The notes under the pieces: generated by a model | The model's input: only the letters and a program-made list of their open reading frames with translations | Databases searched by the model: none | What the model was told of the DNA's origin: nothing | In this document: in pieces, positions 55,953 to 64,000 of the stretch | Layout: every line of letters starts with the position of its first letter | Numbering within the stretch: the stretch's first letter is position 1 | Program-made: the position numbers and the translations under genes | From: Molossus alvarezi | Lineage: Eukaryota; Chordata; Mammalia; Chiroptera; Molossidae | DNA length: 64,000 bases | NCBI GenBank assembly: GCA_037176705.1 | Contig: CM073907.1 | Span: 12,183,001 to 12,247,000, forward strand | Reading direction: 5' to 3'

Positions 55953-56092
55953 TTATTTTATTTTATTTTTAAAAACTCAATTTTTATTTATTATTATTAT
56001 TTTTTTTGGTATGTGCCCCAAGTGGGAACCGAACCCAGGACTCTCTGATCTGCAGGCCAACGCTCCAACCGCTGAGCCAAATCGGCCAGGGA
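55953..56092 (-). repeat. Short tRNA-head element, third of three
   Basis: Only the tRNA-like head is present (complement of CCGATTTGGCTCAGCGGTTG to GGGGCACATACCA), followed at once by an A-rich tail with AATAATAATAAATA and a TTGAG interruption. TSD TGGATTGCTAATATT at 55938-55952 and 56093-56107. Confidence 0.88.
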
Positions 56093-56107
56093 TGGATTGC
56101 TAATATT

Positions 56108-58622
56108 TTAAAAAGAAGTGGCAGGCTAAGGATTTGGTTTAAGAGTTTCGGGGAGAGGGGCCATTCCCCATGACCGCTACAGCACCAACACCCTTTGCAA
56201 GTCCCTCACCCTCCTCTCGGCGTCCTTCCCTGCTCCCTGTCACCCCAGACACCTCAACACAATGAACAATTGTCCAAGACAGAGGCACCCCCAAATAGTC
56301 TTATTTCTTCCGTCATCTCCTTTAACATCTAATCTGTCTTCCTTGAGTTTTCAACTTTGGTTTTGCCCCATTTTCTTGTTACTTAATCCCCCCACCAGTT
56401 TCTCTGATGCTCAGCAAGACGTGTGTCCCCTCATGTAACCCCGTGTGAATTCCCATCCCGCCCCTGTGAGCCGGGACGCCGGTGAGCTGGCCGGTGTTGC
56501 GGGAATGGCACAGGCAGGGTCAGAGGGGTTTCTGCTCCGCAGGGCCCGTGGGGAGACACTCCACATGTGGAGAACGATTTGATTTGTGGGGCAGCTCAGA
56601 CGCCAGGCGGCAGGCCTCGGGGACACTCTGCCCTTTGCGAAGAAGAGCCTGCACCGTGGAGGAAATGCCAACACCGTCCTCCGGCTCTGACGATCACCCC
56701 GTGGAGGTAGAGAGGGAAGCGCCGGGCCAGGGCGCTGAGCGGCAGCTCTGTGAACAAGCCCTCCTGAGGGTCTGCAGAGTGACGACTGCATCAGACATCA
56801 GTGTCCAGGCCGTGAGCGTCCCCTGGCTGTCCGAGCCACGGGTTACCGGATAGAGTGACAGAGCATTTTATCTAACTGTCTCCTGACCGGTCCCCGGCTC
56901 GGCCACGCATAATGATACGCCAACCACAAGTTCCCCCCATCGACAGTCGCGTTAACGGAGACCTGGCTGTACCTGCCGTCTCTGGATCCAGAACTCTTTC
57001 TGTTCTGTATTATTTTGTGCTCCGGCCCAGAGAAAAATCAGGGATTGAGACAGAGAAGCGGGTAACAGGCTGTCCCCAAACGAGCACGTTCAAAGGCAAA
57101 GAGCTGTCAAAATGTCACGAACTTTGCTCCCAGCCCGTCATTAAACGTGTTTCCAGCCCAGTGAGTCCGCAGTGACCTCCGCCCCTCCCCCTCCATCAGC
57201 AGGCCATGGGTACCTGTTAGATCGGGCGTGACCGGGCCATCTTGGCTCCTGTCATTCTCCCGCGGCCACGACCTTGCTCCCATCTCCCCGCGTGGTGCAC
57301 GAAGGGTGTGTGGCTTCTCCTTTGGACGCCTCGGCTGTGCTCGCTGACCTCCATGCTGATGTACTGCCCTTGGAGTGTCCCCACGATGCTGGGCAAAGGG
57401 TTCAGCCCACAGCCCAGAGGGACAGCTGGCCACGTGCTCACGGAGACGGAAAGTGCCATTGCGGTGAGACTCGGTGTCAGTGGGGAAGACGGTGCCACAG
57501 GAACAGCCCTAAGGAGTCAGGAAGATGACCTGCGTTTCTGGCCAGGGGACATTTCTGTCCACGTGAAATATGTAAGCGATCGGTGGCATCTGCCATCACC
57601 CTGACACAGCGGACTTGGCGTCAAGGGCAAAGCGTTCGCTGATGCTAAAATGGGGGTCCCAAGGCTGCCTGTGGTACCCCAGGCAGCCTGGCCGGGTGAG
57701 CGTGGGAACTGAGGTCGCTCTGGGGCTGCGCCCATGGTCTGGGTGGTCCGACCGGCCCCCGGAAGGCTTTGCTGGGCATGTAAGAAATCAGGCCACATGG
57801 GAACTCCCCCCCACAACCAGAGGGGAGGGGGGACTTGGGGAACAGGAGTCCCCTTGCGTCTGCCGGGGGAGGGGGGGAAGTCAACAGGACAACTGCACAG
57901 GGGTCTGTGTGCTGGGCCCAGAGGGGACGAGGTGGTGTTGCAAACAGGAACCAGAGGGTCTCCCAGCCCTTGGACGAACCCGGGTCGCCTTCTACGATCC
58001 TCTGGCAGGATCAGCACCCAGAGGTTGCTACAGAATCGATTCCCTCAGAATGGGGGTCCCCCTGCTGGCAGCTGGCTTCGTCACCCAAGGTCATAATCAC
58101 AGACTTTCACTGACACTCGGTGCCCTTTTTTAGGGGCTTCTGAATCATACTGTACAAAAACAGCCTGGCCATTGTGATTCCAAACTCAGACCCGTCACCA
58201 TTCCCGTCACCCCCCAGCACACACACACAGCCACCCAAACGACACCTCGCGCCCCCTGGAAGCTGCTCCCGAATGTTGGGGTCGGAAATACTAATGGGGA
58301 CAGTCACTGATGACTCACCATCCCCCCGGCAAAGCTCCTGCCCTGGGGCCTGATGACAGACAGATGGCAGATGCTGAGCATCCTCGTGCCCTGATGGTCT
58401 GAGAATTTTCCCCATCAACATGTTTTCAGAAGACGGATGTGCTCACAACTCAGCATTTTATTTCACTCATGTAAAGCATTTCAGAATGTTTTTCTGAGTA
58501 CGCACAGTAGAAGGCCCCTAATGAAAAGCAGAGATTACCCACTCCATTCCCTGTTCTCATCCATTGGCCCAGGAGCCGCCCACCTCTAACCGTCCCTGCA
58601 TTTGGCTTTCCTGGTGGTGAGC
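56108..58622. other. 5' flank without recognised gene
   Basis: Unique, moderately CpG-rich at 56.4-57.5 kb. No family-like open frame. Confidence 0.4.
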
Positions 58623-58631
58623 ATCCTGATT

Positions 58632-58828
58632 GATTTTAGAGAGAGAGGAAGGAAGAGGAAGAGAGAGATGGAAACATCAATGAGAGAGAACATTGATTGG
58701 CTGCCTCCTGCATGCTCCCCTCTGGGAAACGGGCCCACAACCTGGGCATGTGCCCTGACTGGGAATCGAACTAGCAACCTCTTGGTGCATGGGTCGACAC
58801 TCAACCCCTGAGCCACACTGGCCAGGCA
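58632..58828 (-). repeat. Ves-B SINE with TSD
   Basis: Antisense; head end CACACTGGCCAGGC. TSD ATCCTGATT at 58623-58631 and 58831-58839. Confidence 0.94.
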
Positions 58829-58839
58829 GTATCCTGATT

Positions 58840-59785
58840 CTAAATGGCATAATCATGCCTCTTATCTACCTACTAGCTCCCTGCTGTGAAACACAGAGCT
58901 TTGGTTAACTTATATTACATCCTCTGCTGAATTTTTACAGTTATTGTTCTTAGTTTTTCTGTGGGTTACCTTTGTATCTTTCCGTTTCTTGTTCTATTAT
59001 TTCCAGACAACATATCAATTTCTGTCAACAAACCCTGGAGCGCTTTTACTTTGTCAGAAATGATGATTTTATACCACAATTCTTTCATGTTTTGTCCACA
59101 GGTTGATTTTAAAACCCAATAAGCACTGTTTATTCATTATGACTTTGCAAATATTGATCCTTTGAGGTCAACCAGTATGTTAGGATTTTATTTCCTTCTC
59201 TAGGGCTCCAGTGTCATTAACTACAAGCCACACGAAGGGGTCAATAGATAAATTCAGTTCACATTTTTTTTCCTTCATATTTTGACACACATGAGTTTCT
59301 TAGCTAGCTTTTTGTTTTTCTTGGGATTTTTAATTGCCTTACTTTTTCTATGTTAATAAAACAAACATGCCATTGCAAGGTCTTCATAATTACCAAACCT
59401 TATAATCATACCTTTTCTTGAAGGATTTTTCTGAAATATATCCTACAGTCACAGAAAAAGTGCTTTGGAGATAAGCTTTCTGAATACTTATAAAAGCGAA
59501 ATGCTATTTTGCTTGCAGGCGTGATAGTTTTCTGAGTAGAGAAGGTTGGGTTTTAAATGACATTTCCAAGATTTATTTTCTTCTAGTATCCAATGTTCCT
59601 GATAAGATGTCCTAGGCTGGTATTATTTTTGCTCTTTTGAGGGGAAACTTCTTCTGGAAGCTGATGGTCTAAAATATCTTGACTCTATACAAAGGCATGA
59701 GTCTTATTCTCAGTCCTACTTGGAACTTGGTCTTTTACTCTAGACAGAACTACTTTTCTTTGGTTCTGGGAAACTTTCTTCTGTT
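58840..59785. mobile_element. AT-rich old repeat, probably LINE-derived
   Basis: AT-rich sequence with TTCTTCTAGTATCCAATGTT, CTGATAAGATGTCCTAGGCT and TTGGTTCTGGGAAACTTTC. It parallels the repeat near 62.0-63.1 kb and looks like a decayed LINE. I cannot name the family. Confidence 0.4.
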
Positions 59786-59799
59786 GTGTCTTTATGCTT

Positions 59800-60051
59800 T
59801 TTTTTTTTTTTTTTTTAATCCTCACTGGAGGACATTTTTCCATTCTTTGTTCAGGTAGAGTGGGAGAGAGAGAGAGGAAGAGAGAGAGAAACATCGACGT
59901 GAAAGGGACACATCGAGTGGCTGCCACCCGCACAACCAACCAGGGCCGGGGACAAACTGCAACCGAGGTACGTGCCCTTAGCGGGAACCAAACCCGGGTC
60001 TCTCGGGACCGCAGGCCGACGCTCTAACCACTGAGCAAAACCGGCCAGGGC
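59800..60051 (-). repeat. Full-length Ves-A SINE with TSD
   Basis: Antisense, tail complement AATCCTCACTGGAGGACAT. TSD GTGTCT(T/C)TATGCTT at 59786-59799 and 60052-60065. Confidence 0.95.
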
Positions 60052-60235
60052 GTGTCTCTATGCTTCTAATTTTGATCAAAGTTATGCATTTACATGGTTT
60101 AAAAAATTAAATAGTTCTTACAGTAAAGTTACCAATTTCCTTCCCACTTCCTGGAAGTCACTACTTTCAGTGCTTTAAGTCTTCTGGTATTTGCCTCCAT
60201 ATTTCTAAGTAGCATGCTGAAATTCCTACTTATTG

Positions 60236-61127
60236 GCCCCGCCGGTGTGGCTCAGTGGATTGAACGTCGTCCCATGGACTGAGAGGTCCCAGTTCCATTC
60301 CTGGTCGGGGCACATACCTGGGTTGTGGGCTCGATCCCCAGTAGGGGGCGTGCAGGAGGCAGCCAATCGATGTTTCTCTCTCACATAAATGTTTCTCTCT
60401 CTCTAAAAAATCAATGAAAACAAACAACAAGTGTTGGCGAGGTGTGGAGAAAAGGGGACTCTAATACACTGCTGGTGGGAATGCAGACTGGTGTAGCCAC
60501 TATGGAAAACAATATGGTGTTACCTCAAAAAATTAAAAATTGAACTTCCATTTGACCCAGTGATCCCGCTTCTAGGAATATACCCTAAGAATCCTGAAAC
60601 ACCAATCAGAAAGAATATATATGTACCCCCATGTTCATAGCAGCACTATTTACAATAGCTAAGATCTGGAAACAGCCCAAGTGTCCATCAGTAGATGAAT
60701 GGATAAAAAAGCTGTGGTACATGTACACAATGGAGTACTATGCAGCTGTAAGAAAGAAAGATCTCTTATCCTTTGAGGGACCTGGAAAGTATTATCCTAA
60801 GTGAAATAAGCCAAGCAGAAAAAGACAAATACCACATGATCTCACTTATATACGGAATATAATGAACATAACAGTCTGAGGAATAGGGTAGACCCAGAAA
60901 CATGCACAGTAGGGCACAGACTGACATCCGTCAGAAGGGGTTGGGGGTGGGAAGAGACAAACCACAGAACTTATATGCATGTGTACATAACCAATAGACA
61001 TGGACAACAAAGCCAGGGACAGGGCGGGTGTGGAGTGGGGAGGGGGGTGCCAATGGGGTAAAAAAGGAGAAACATCTGTAACAACAACAACAAAAAAATC
61101 AATGAAAAAATAATTTTTAATTTTTTT
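60236..61127 (+). repeat. Ves-B-like SINE split by an L1
   Basis: The head and body (60236-60420) begin GCCCCGCCGGTGTGGCTCAG. The A-rich tail remnant lies at 61109-61127. The outer flanks AAATTC(C/T)TA(C/T)TTATTG at 60220-60235 and 61129-61144 are the SINE's TSD. Confidence 0.85.
60421..61092 (+). mobile_element. Young 5'-truncated L1 inserted in a SINE tail
   Basis: The end of L1 ORF2 and the 3' UTR: GGTGGGAATGCAGACTGGTG, then CCCATGTTCATAGCAGCACT, TACCACATGATCTCACTTAT and a G-rich 3' UTR with GGGGAGGGGGGTGCC. Perfect 16-bp TSD AAAAAATCAATGAAAA at 60405-60420 and 61093-61108. At 672 bp it is a dead-on-arrival copy. Confidence 0.92.
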
Positions 61128-61424
61128 AAAATTCTTATTTATTGATTTTATGGTTTCTTTTAAATATATTTGCTTCAAGCAATGGACAACAAGGTTTTAG
61201 TTCTCTTACTCCATTCCCATACCCTTAAATATGTTTCTTTTCCTTCCCATGCTTCTAATAGACTGGTAGTGTAATTTTTGGACAAACCAATGTTGAGCAT
61301 TTATATTGTTATGACTCTACCAATATTACTTGAGTCTGTAGCCATGTAGTATGATTCCTTTTCCTTTCTTATACATTTTTTTGTTTTCACTGGAGTCAAT
61401 GTGTTTTTTTTCCAGTTGTTAATT

Positions 61425-61562
61425 CTTTTATTTATTGATTGACTTGAGAGCAAGAGATTTAATATTCTGCTTATTTATGCATTCATTGGTTGATTCTTTT
61501 TTTTATCCTCACCCGAGGACATTTTTTTTCATTTTTTGTTAAGATAGAGTGGGAGGGAGGGA

Positions 61563-61608
<46 letters not shown>

Positions 61609-61867
61609 TTGACGTGAAAGGGACACATCGAGTGGCTGCCACCTGCACAACTCAACCAGGGCCGGGGACAAACTGCAACCGAGGTACGTGCCCTGAGCAG
61701 GAACCGAACCCGGGTCTCTCTGGACCGCAGGCTGATGCTCTAACCGCTGAGCCAAACCGGCCAGGGCTCATTGGTTGATTCTTGTACGTGCCCTGACCAG
61801 GGATCAAACCCGCAACCTTGGGGTACTGAGATGACACTCTAATCAACTGAGCCACCCAGCCAGAGCT
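61425..61867 (-). repeat. Ves-C SINE interrupted by a Ves-A
   Basis: The right part reads TCTTGTACGTGCCCTGACCA to CAACTGAGCCACCCAGCCAG. The left part, 61425-61498, has TTTATTGATTGACTTGAGAG and TTTATGCATTCATTGG. Confidence 0.88.
61499..61767 (-). repeat. Ves-A SINE nested in Ves-C, 16-bp TSD
   Basis: Antisense full-length copy with an expanded GA tract. Perfect TSD TCATTGGTTGATTCTT at 61483-61498 and 61768-61783, both inside the older SINE. Confidence 0.97.
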
Positions 61868-62308
61868 ATTTAGTTTTATTTATTTTTTTAATGTATTATC
61901 ATAACTACATCCCTACATTCTTCAACAGAAGAGGAAATCTCTTTCCTGAGAAGGAAAACATGAGCAATGAAAACATTTTTGAGACACTGTGTGTCTGAAA
62001 ATATCAGAGGGTCATTATTCTATTGCAGCAGCGTTGAGAGCGGCTGAGGGCTGAATTCCAGGTCGGAAATCGTTTCGATAGATGTTCGAAGGCCCTGCTC
62101 CATTGTCACTGGGAAGTCTAATGCGAACCCAGCACTAGACCCTTCTACGTGACGCATTCTCTCTCTCGGGAGCTCTGGTCCATGTCTTTGTCCCCAGCGT
62201 CTGGACACTTTTCCCGGGTGAGTCTCATGTGGCTCGGGTGTTGCCCGCCGTGCTGGGCACTCGGGAACCTCTCAGTGTGGGAACCCTTCGTGTCCGAGAT
62301 GTTTTCTT

Positions 62309-62561
62309 TTTTTTTTTAATCATCCTCATCCGAGGACATTTTTCCATTTTTTGTTCAGATAGAGCGGGAGGGAGAGAGAGGAAGAGAGAGAGAGAGAGAA
62401 ACATCGATGTGAAAGGGACACATCGAGTGGTCGTCACCCGCACAACCAACCAGGGCCGGGGACAAACTGCAACCGAGGTACGTGCCCTTAGCGGGAACCG
62501 AACCCGGGTCCCTCCGGACCGCAGGCCGATGCTCTAACCGCTGAGCCAAACCGGCCAGGGC
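62309..62561 (-). repeat. Full-length Ves-A SINE
   Basis: Antisense, tail complement ATCCTCATCCGAGGACAT, head end ACCGGCCAGGGC. It sits at the A-rich tail of the next short element. Flanks of the pair: GATGTTTTCTT (62298-62308) and GACGTTTTCTT (62674-62684). Confidence 0.94.
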
Positions 62562-62667
62562 AAATTAATTAATTTATTTTTGTGGTACGTGCCCCTAGTG
62601 GGAACCGAACCCGGGACTCTCTGGTCCACAGGCGGATGCTGAACCGCTGAGCCAAACTGGCCAGGGC
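62562..62667 (-). repeat. Short tRNA-head element
   Basis: Complement of a head from CTGGCCAGTTTGGCTCAG to GGGGCACGTACCAC, then directly AAAAATAAATTAATTAATTT. The whole CT-rich middle of normal Ves is missing. Confidence 0.88.
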
Positions 62668-62780
62668 CTCCAAGACGTTTTCTTGACTTGTTCTCGGGTA
62701 ATGGCTCCCTGGCATCTTTTCTCCTCTTCCTTTGTAAGCTCTACCATTTAAGCTGTTCTGCTGTCTGTCTAATTTTCTCA

Positions 62781-62947
62781 TTTTTTCATTTTTATTTTTT
62801 TTTCATTTTTAGGATGTCTGAGTCAGCATGTTTACATGCCTTGATTATTTATTTATTTATTTGTGGTACGTGCCCTTAGCGGGAACGGAACCCGGGACTC
62901 TCTGGTCCGCAGGCCGACGCTCAACCGCTGAGCCAAACTGGCCAGGG
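62781..62947 (-). repeat. Short tRNA-head element with a long mixed tail
   Basis: The head ends GGGCACGTACCAC, followed by AAATAAATAAATAAATAATC and about 45 bp of mixed sequence before an A-rich end. TSD CTAATTTTCTCA at 62769-62780 and 62948-62959 shows it inserted as one unit. Confidence 0.87.
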
Positions 62948-63099
62948 CTAATTTTCTCACTTTTGAGCTTTATTTTCCATTTCTTTGTTGGGACTCTTCT
63001 AATTATTGGGACATTTCCTCAACTCTCTCTCTAGACTTCTACTAAACTTCCCATTTCTGCTTTTTTAAGTTCCCGAATTATTTTCGTTTCCTGTTTTCC

Positions 63100-63900
63100 T
63101 TTCTATAATGATATTCGTTTATCAGCTTTGCTGAAGTATAATGAATATGTAATTGTCCGCATTGAAAGTGTACAACTTGATGTTCTGACTTCTGAATATA
63201 CCCAAGAAACCACCATTACGATCAGAATAAGCAGCATAGCCATCACCCCCCCAAATTTTCTCATCCTTTCTTATAATCTCTCCACCCTCGCTTCCCTGTT
63301 TCCCTTCATCAGATGACCTCCTTTCTTTTTGTTGTTGTTGTTCAAAATATGTTCTTTATTGATTTATTTAGAGAAAGAGGGAGGAAGAGAGAGATAGAAA
63401 CATCCATGTGAGAGAGAAACATCCTTCGGCTGCCTCCTGCACGCCCCCTACTGGGGATCGAGCCCACAACTTGGGCATGTGCCCTGACCAGGAATTGAAC
63501 CAGGACCTCTCAGTCCACGGGACGACACTCAGTCCACTGAGCCACACCAGCCGGGCACAGATGACCTACTTTGTGTCACTGTAGATTCTTTTGCATTTTC
63601 TAGGGCTCTGAATACATGGGATCACACAGAACACTCTGCTTCTGTTTGGCTTCCTCCACTCAGCACAGTGACTTGAATGTCCCCACGCCCCGCGTCTCAG
63701 CAGACCGCTCATTTCTGTGGCTTCCCGCACTCCGGTGTGTACTGCTCACATGACCATTGTTTGCCCACTCGTCTGCTGATGGACGTGGCCAGCCCACCCG
63801 AGGGTGCACCTGAAGGCTCACGAAGGGGCATCCGCTTCCACACTCACTCACGTGGTGGCAGGAAGGATCTGCTTCCTTGAGGGTTGCTGGACTGAGGGCC
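63100..63900 (-). mobile_element. Old L1-type sequence, reverse orientation, split by a SINE
   Basis: TATCAGCTTTGCTGAAGTAT, GAAAGTGTACAACTTGATG and ACCATTACGATCAGAATAAG, then after the SINE ATACATGGGATCACACAGAA and GCTTCCTCCACTCAGCACA. This is the complement of an old L1 3' region, the same type as at 11.4-11.9 kb. Confidence 0.65.
63320..63557 (-). repeat. Ves-B SINE with TSD
   Basis: Antisense, TTTATTGATTTATTTAGAG at the tail, head end CACACCAGCCGGGC. TSD CAGATGACCT at 63310-63319 and 63558-63567. Confidence 0.94.
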
Positions 63901-64000
63901 CCGGCTGGCTGGAGACCCCCTTAGATCCTGGCCTGGTGGGCCTCACATCCCAGCCGGCGAGGGAGAGTCCGTTAGCAGACCAAACCCCATCTTCCACGAC

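Larger units (their letters stand above)
61970..63090. mobile_element. Old LINE-like interspersed repeat interrupted by three SINEs
   Basis: GGTCATTATTCTATTGCAGC, CCCTGCTCCATTGTCACTGG, CCGTGCTGGGCACTCGGGAA, then after the SINEs TAATTTTCTCACTTTTGAGC and GACATTTCCTCAACTCTC. This order is that of a widespread mammalian repeat, which I take as LINE-derived. The exact family is unknown to me. Confidence 0.5.
44108..64000. other. 5' flanking/intergenic sequence of PCSK6
   Basis: No exon-like coding block, splice-flanked frame or RNA gene was recognised in this 19.9 kb. In human the next gene upstream is TARS3, well away, so intergenic sequence is expected. The first half is GC-rich and repeat-poor. 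From 54 kb on it is crowded with SINEs and LINEs. Confidence 0.6.

Noticed and set aside
60421..61092. Possible coding L1
   Set aside because: Only the extreme 3' end of ORF2 and the 3' UTR are present, so it cannot be active.
44108..64000. Search for the neighbouring upstream gene (TARS3 in human)
   Set aside because: No exon of an aminoacyl-tRNA synthetase-like protein or any other gene was recognisable in the flank.

Overview
The window is eukaryotic, from a mammal, and almost certainly from a bat of the suborder Yangochiroptera. Two things show this. Four exons of a vertebrate gene lie on the minus strand with consensus splice sites. About 45 copies of tRNA-derived SINEs of the Ves type, the characteristic short repeat of vespertilionoid and related bats, are scattered through the rest, most with an A-rich tail and many with a readable target-site duplication (TSD). 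A hAT fragment that looks like the SPIN/URR1 family fits a vespertilionid-like lineage, but I cannot fix family or species.

The only gene I can support is PCSK6 (PACE4, SPC4), a secreted subtilisin-like proprotein convertase, read right to left. Exon 1 (coding 43844-44107) holds the start codon, signal peptide and start of the prodomain. Exon 2 (8172-8276) and exon 3 (919-1029) carry the rest of the prodomain, including the KTFKR and RVKR processing sites. Exon 4 (299-442) opens the catalytic domain and carries the catalytic Asp. All junctions are phase 0 and GT-AG, and the joined frame is open for 208 codons. The remainder of the protease, the P domain and the Cys-rich tail lie off the left edge. 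Intron 1 is 35.6 kb, intron 2 is 7.1 kb and intron 3 is 476 bp. A CpG island of about 1 kb (43.5-44.5 kb) covers exon 1 and the promoter. The 19.9 kb to its right is 5' flanking sequence in which I see no other gene.

The non-coding part is a layered repeat landscape. I use my own labels for three SINE types. Ves-A has the head TTTGGCTCAGCGG and a tail CCTCGGGTGAGGATAAAA. Ves-B has the head GTGTGGCTCAGTGG and a tail AAATCAATAAAG. Ves-C is shorter, with the head GTAGCTCAGTTGG or a variant of it. There are also three very short copies consisting of a tRNA-like head joined directly to an A-rich tail. Older material includes MIR, L2-like and L1 remnants, a MER1-type hAT element split by an L1, and a fold-back Tc1/mariner-type MITE sitting inside a 34-bp minisatellite. 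A younger 5'-truncated L1 lies at 60.4-61.1 kb. The right end from about 58.4 kb is AT-rich and LINE-rich, unlike the GC-rich centre.

I found no new gene system. The most interesting signals are repeat biology: repeated SINE insertion at one target site (39.5-40.0 kb and 55.4-56.1 kb), the short tRNA-head elements, and the minisatellite with a higher-order repeat and an embedded MITE. I also flag candidate non-coding regulatory blocks in introns 1 and 2 and several promoter features. Subfamily names come from memory and should be checked with a repeat library.
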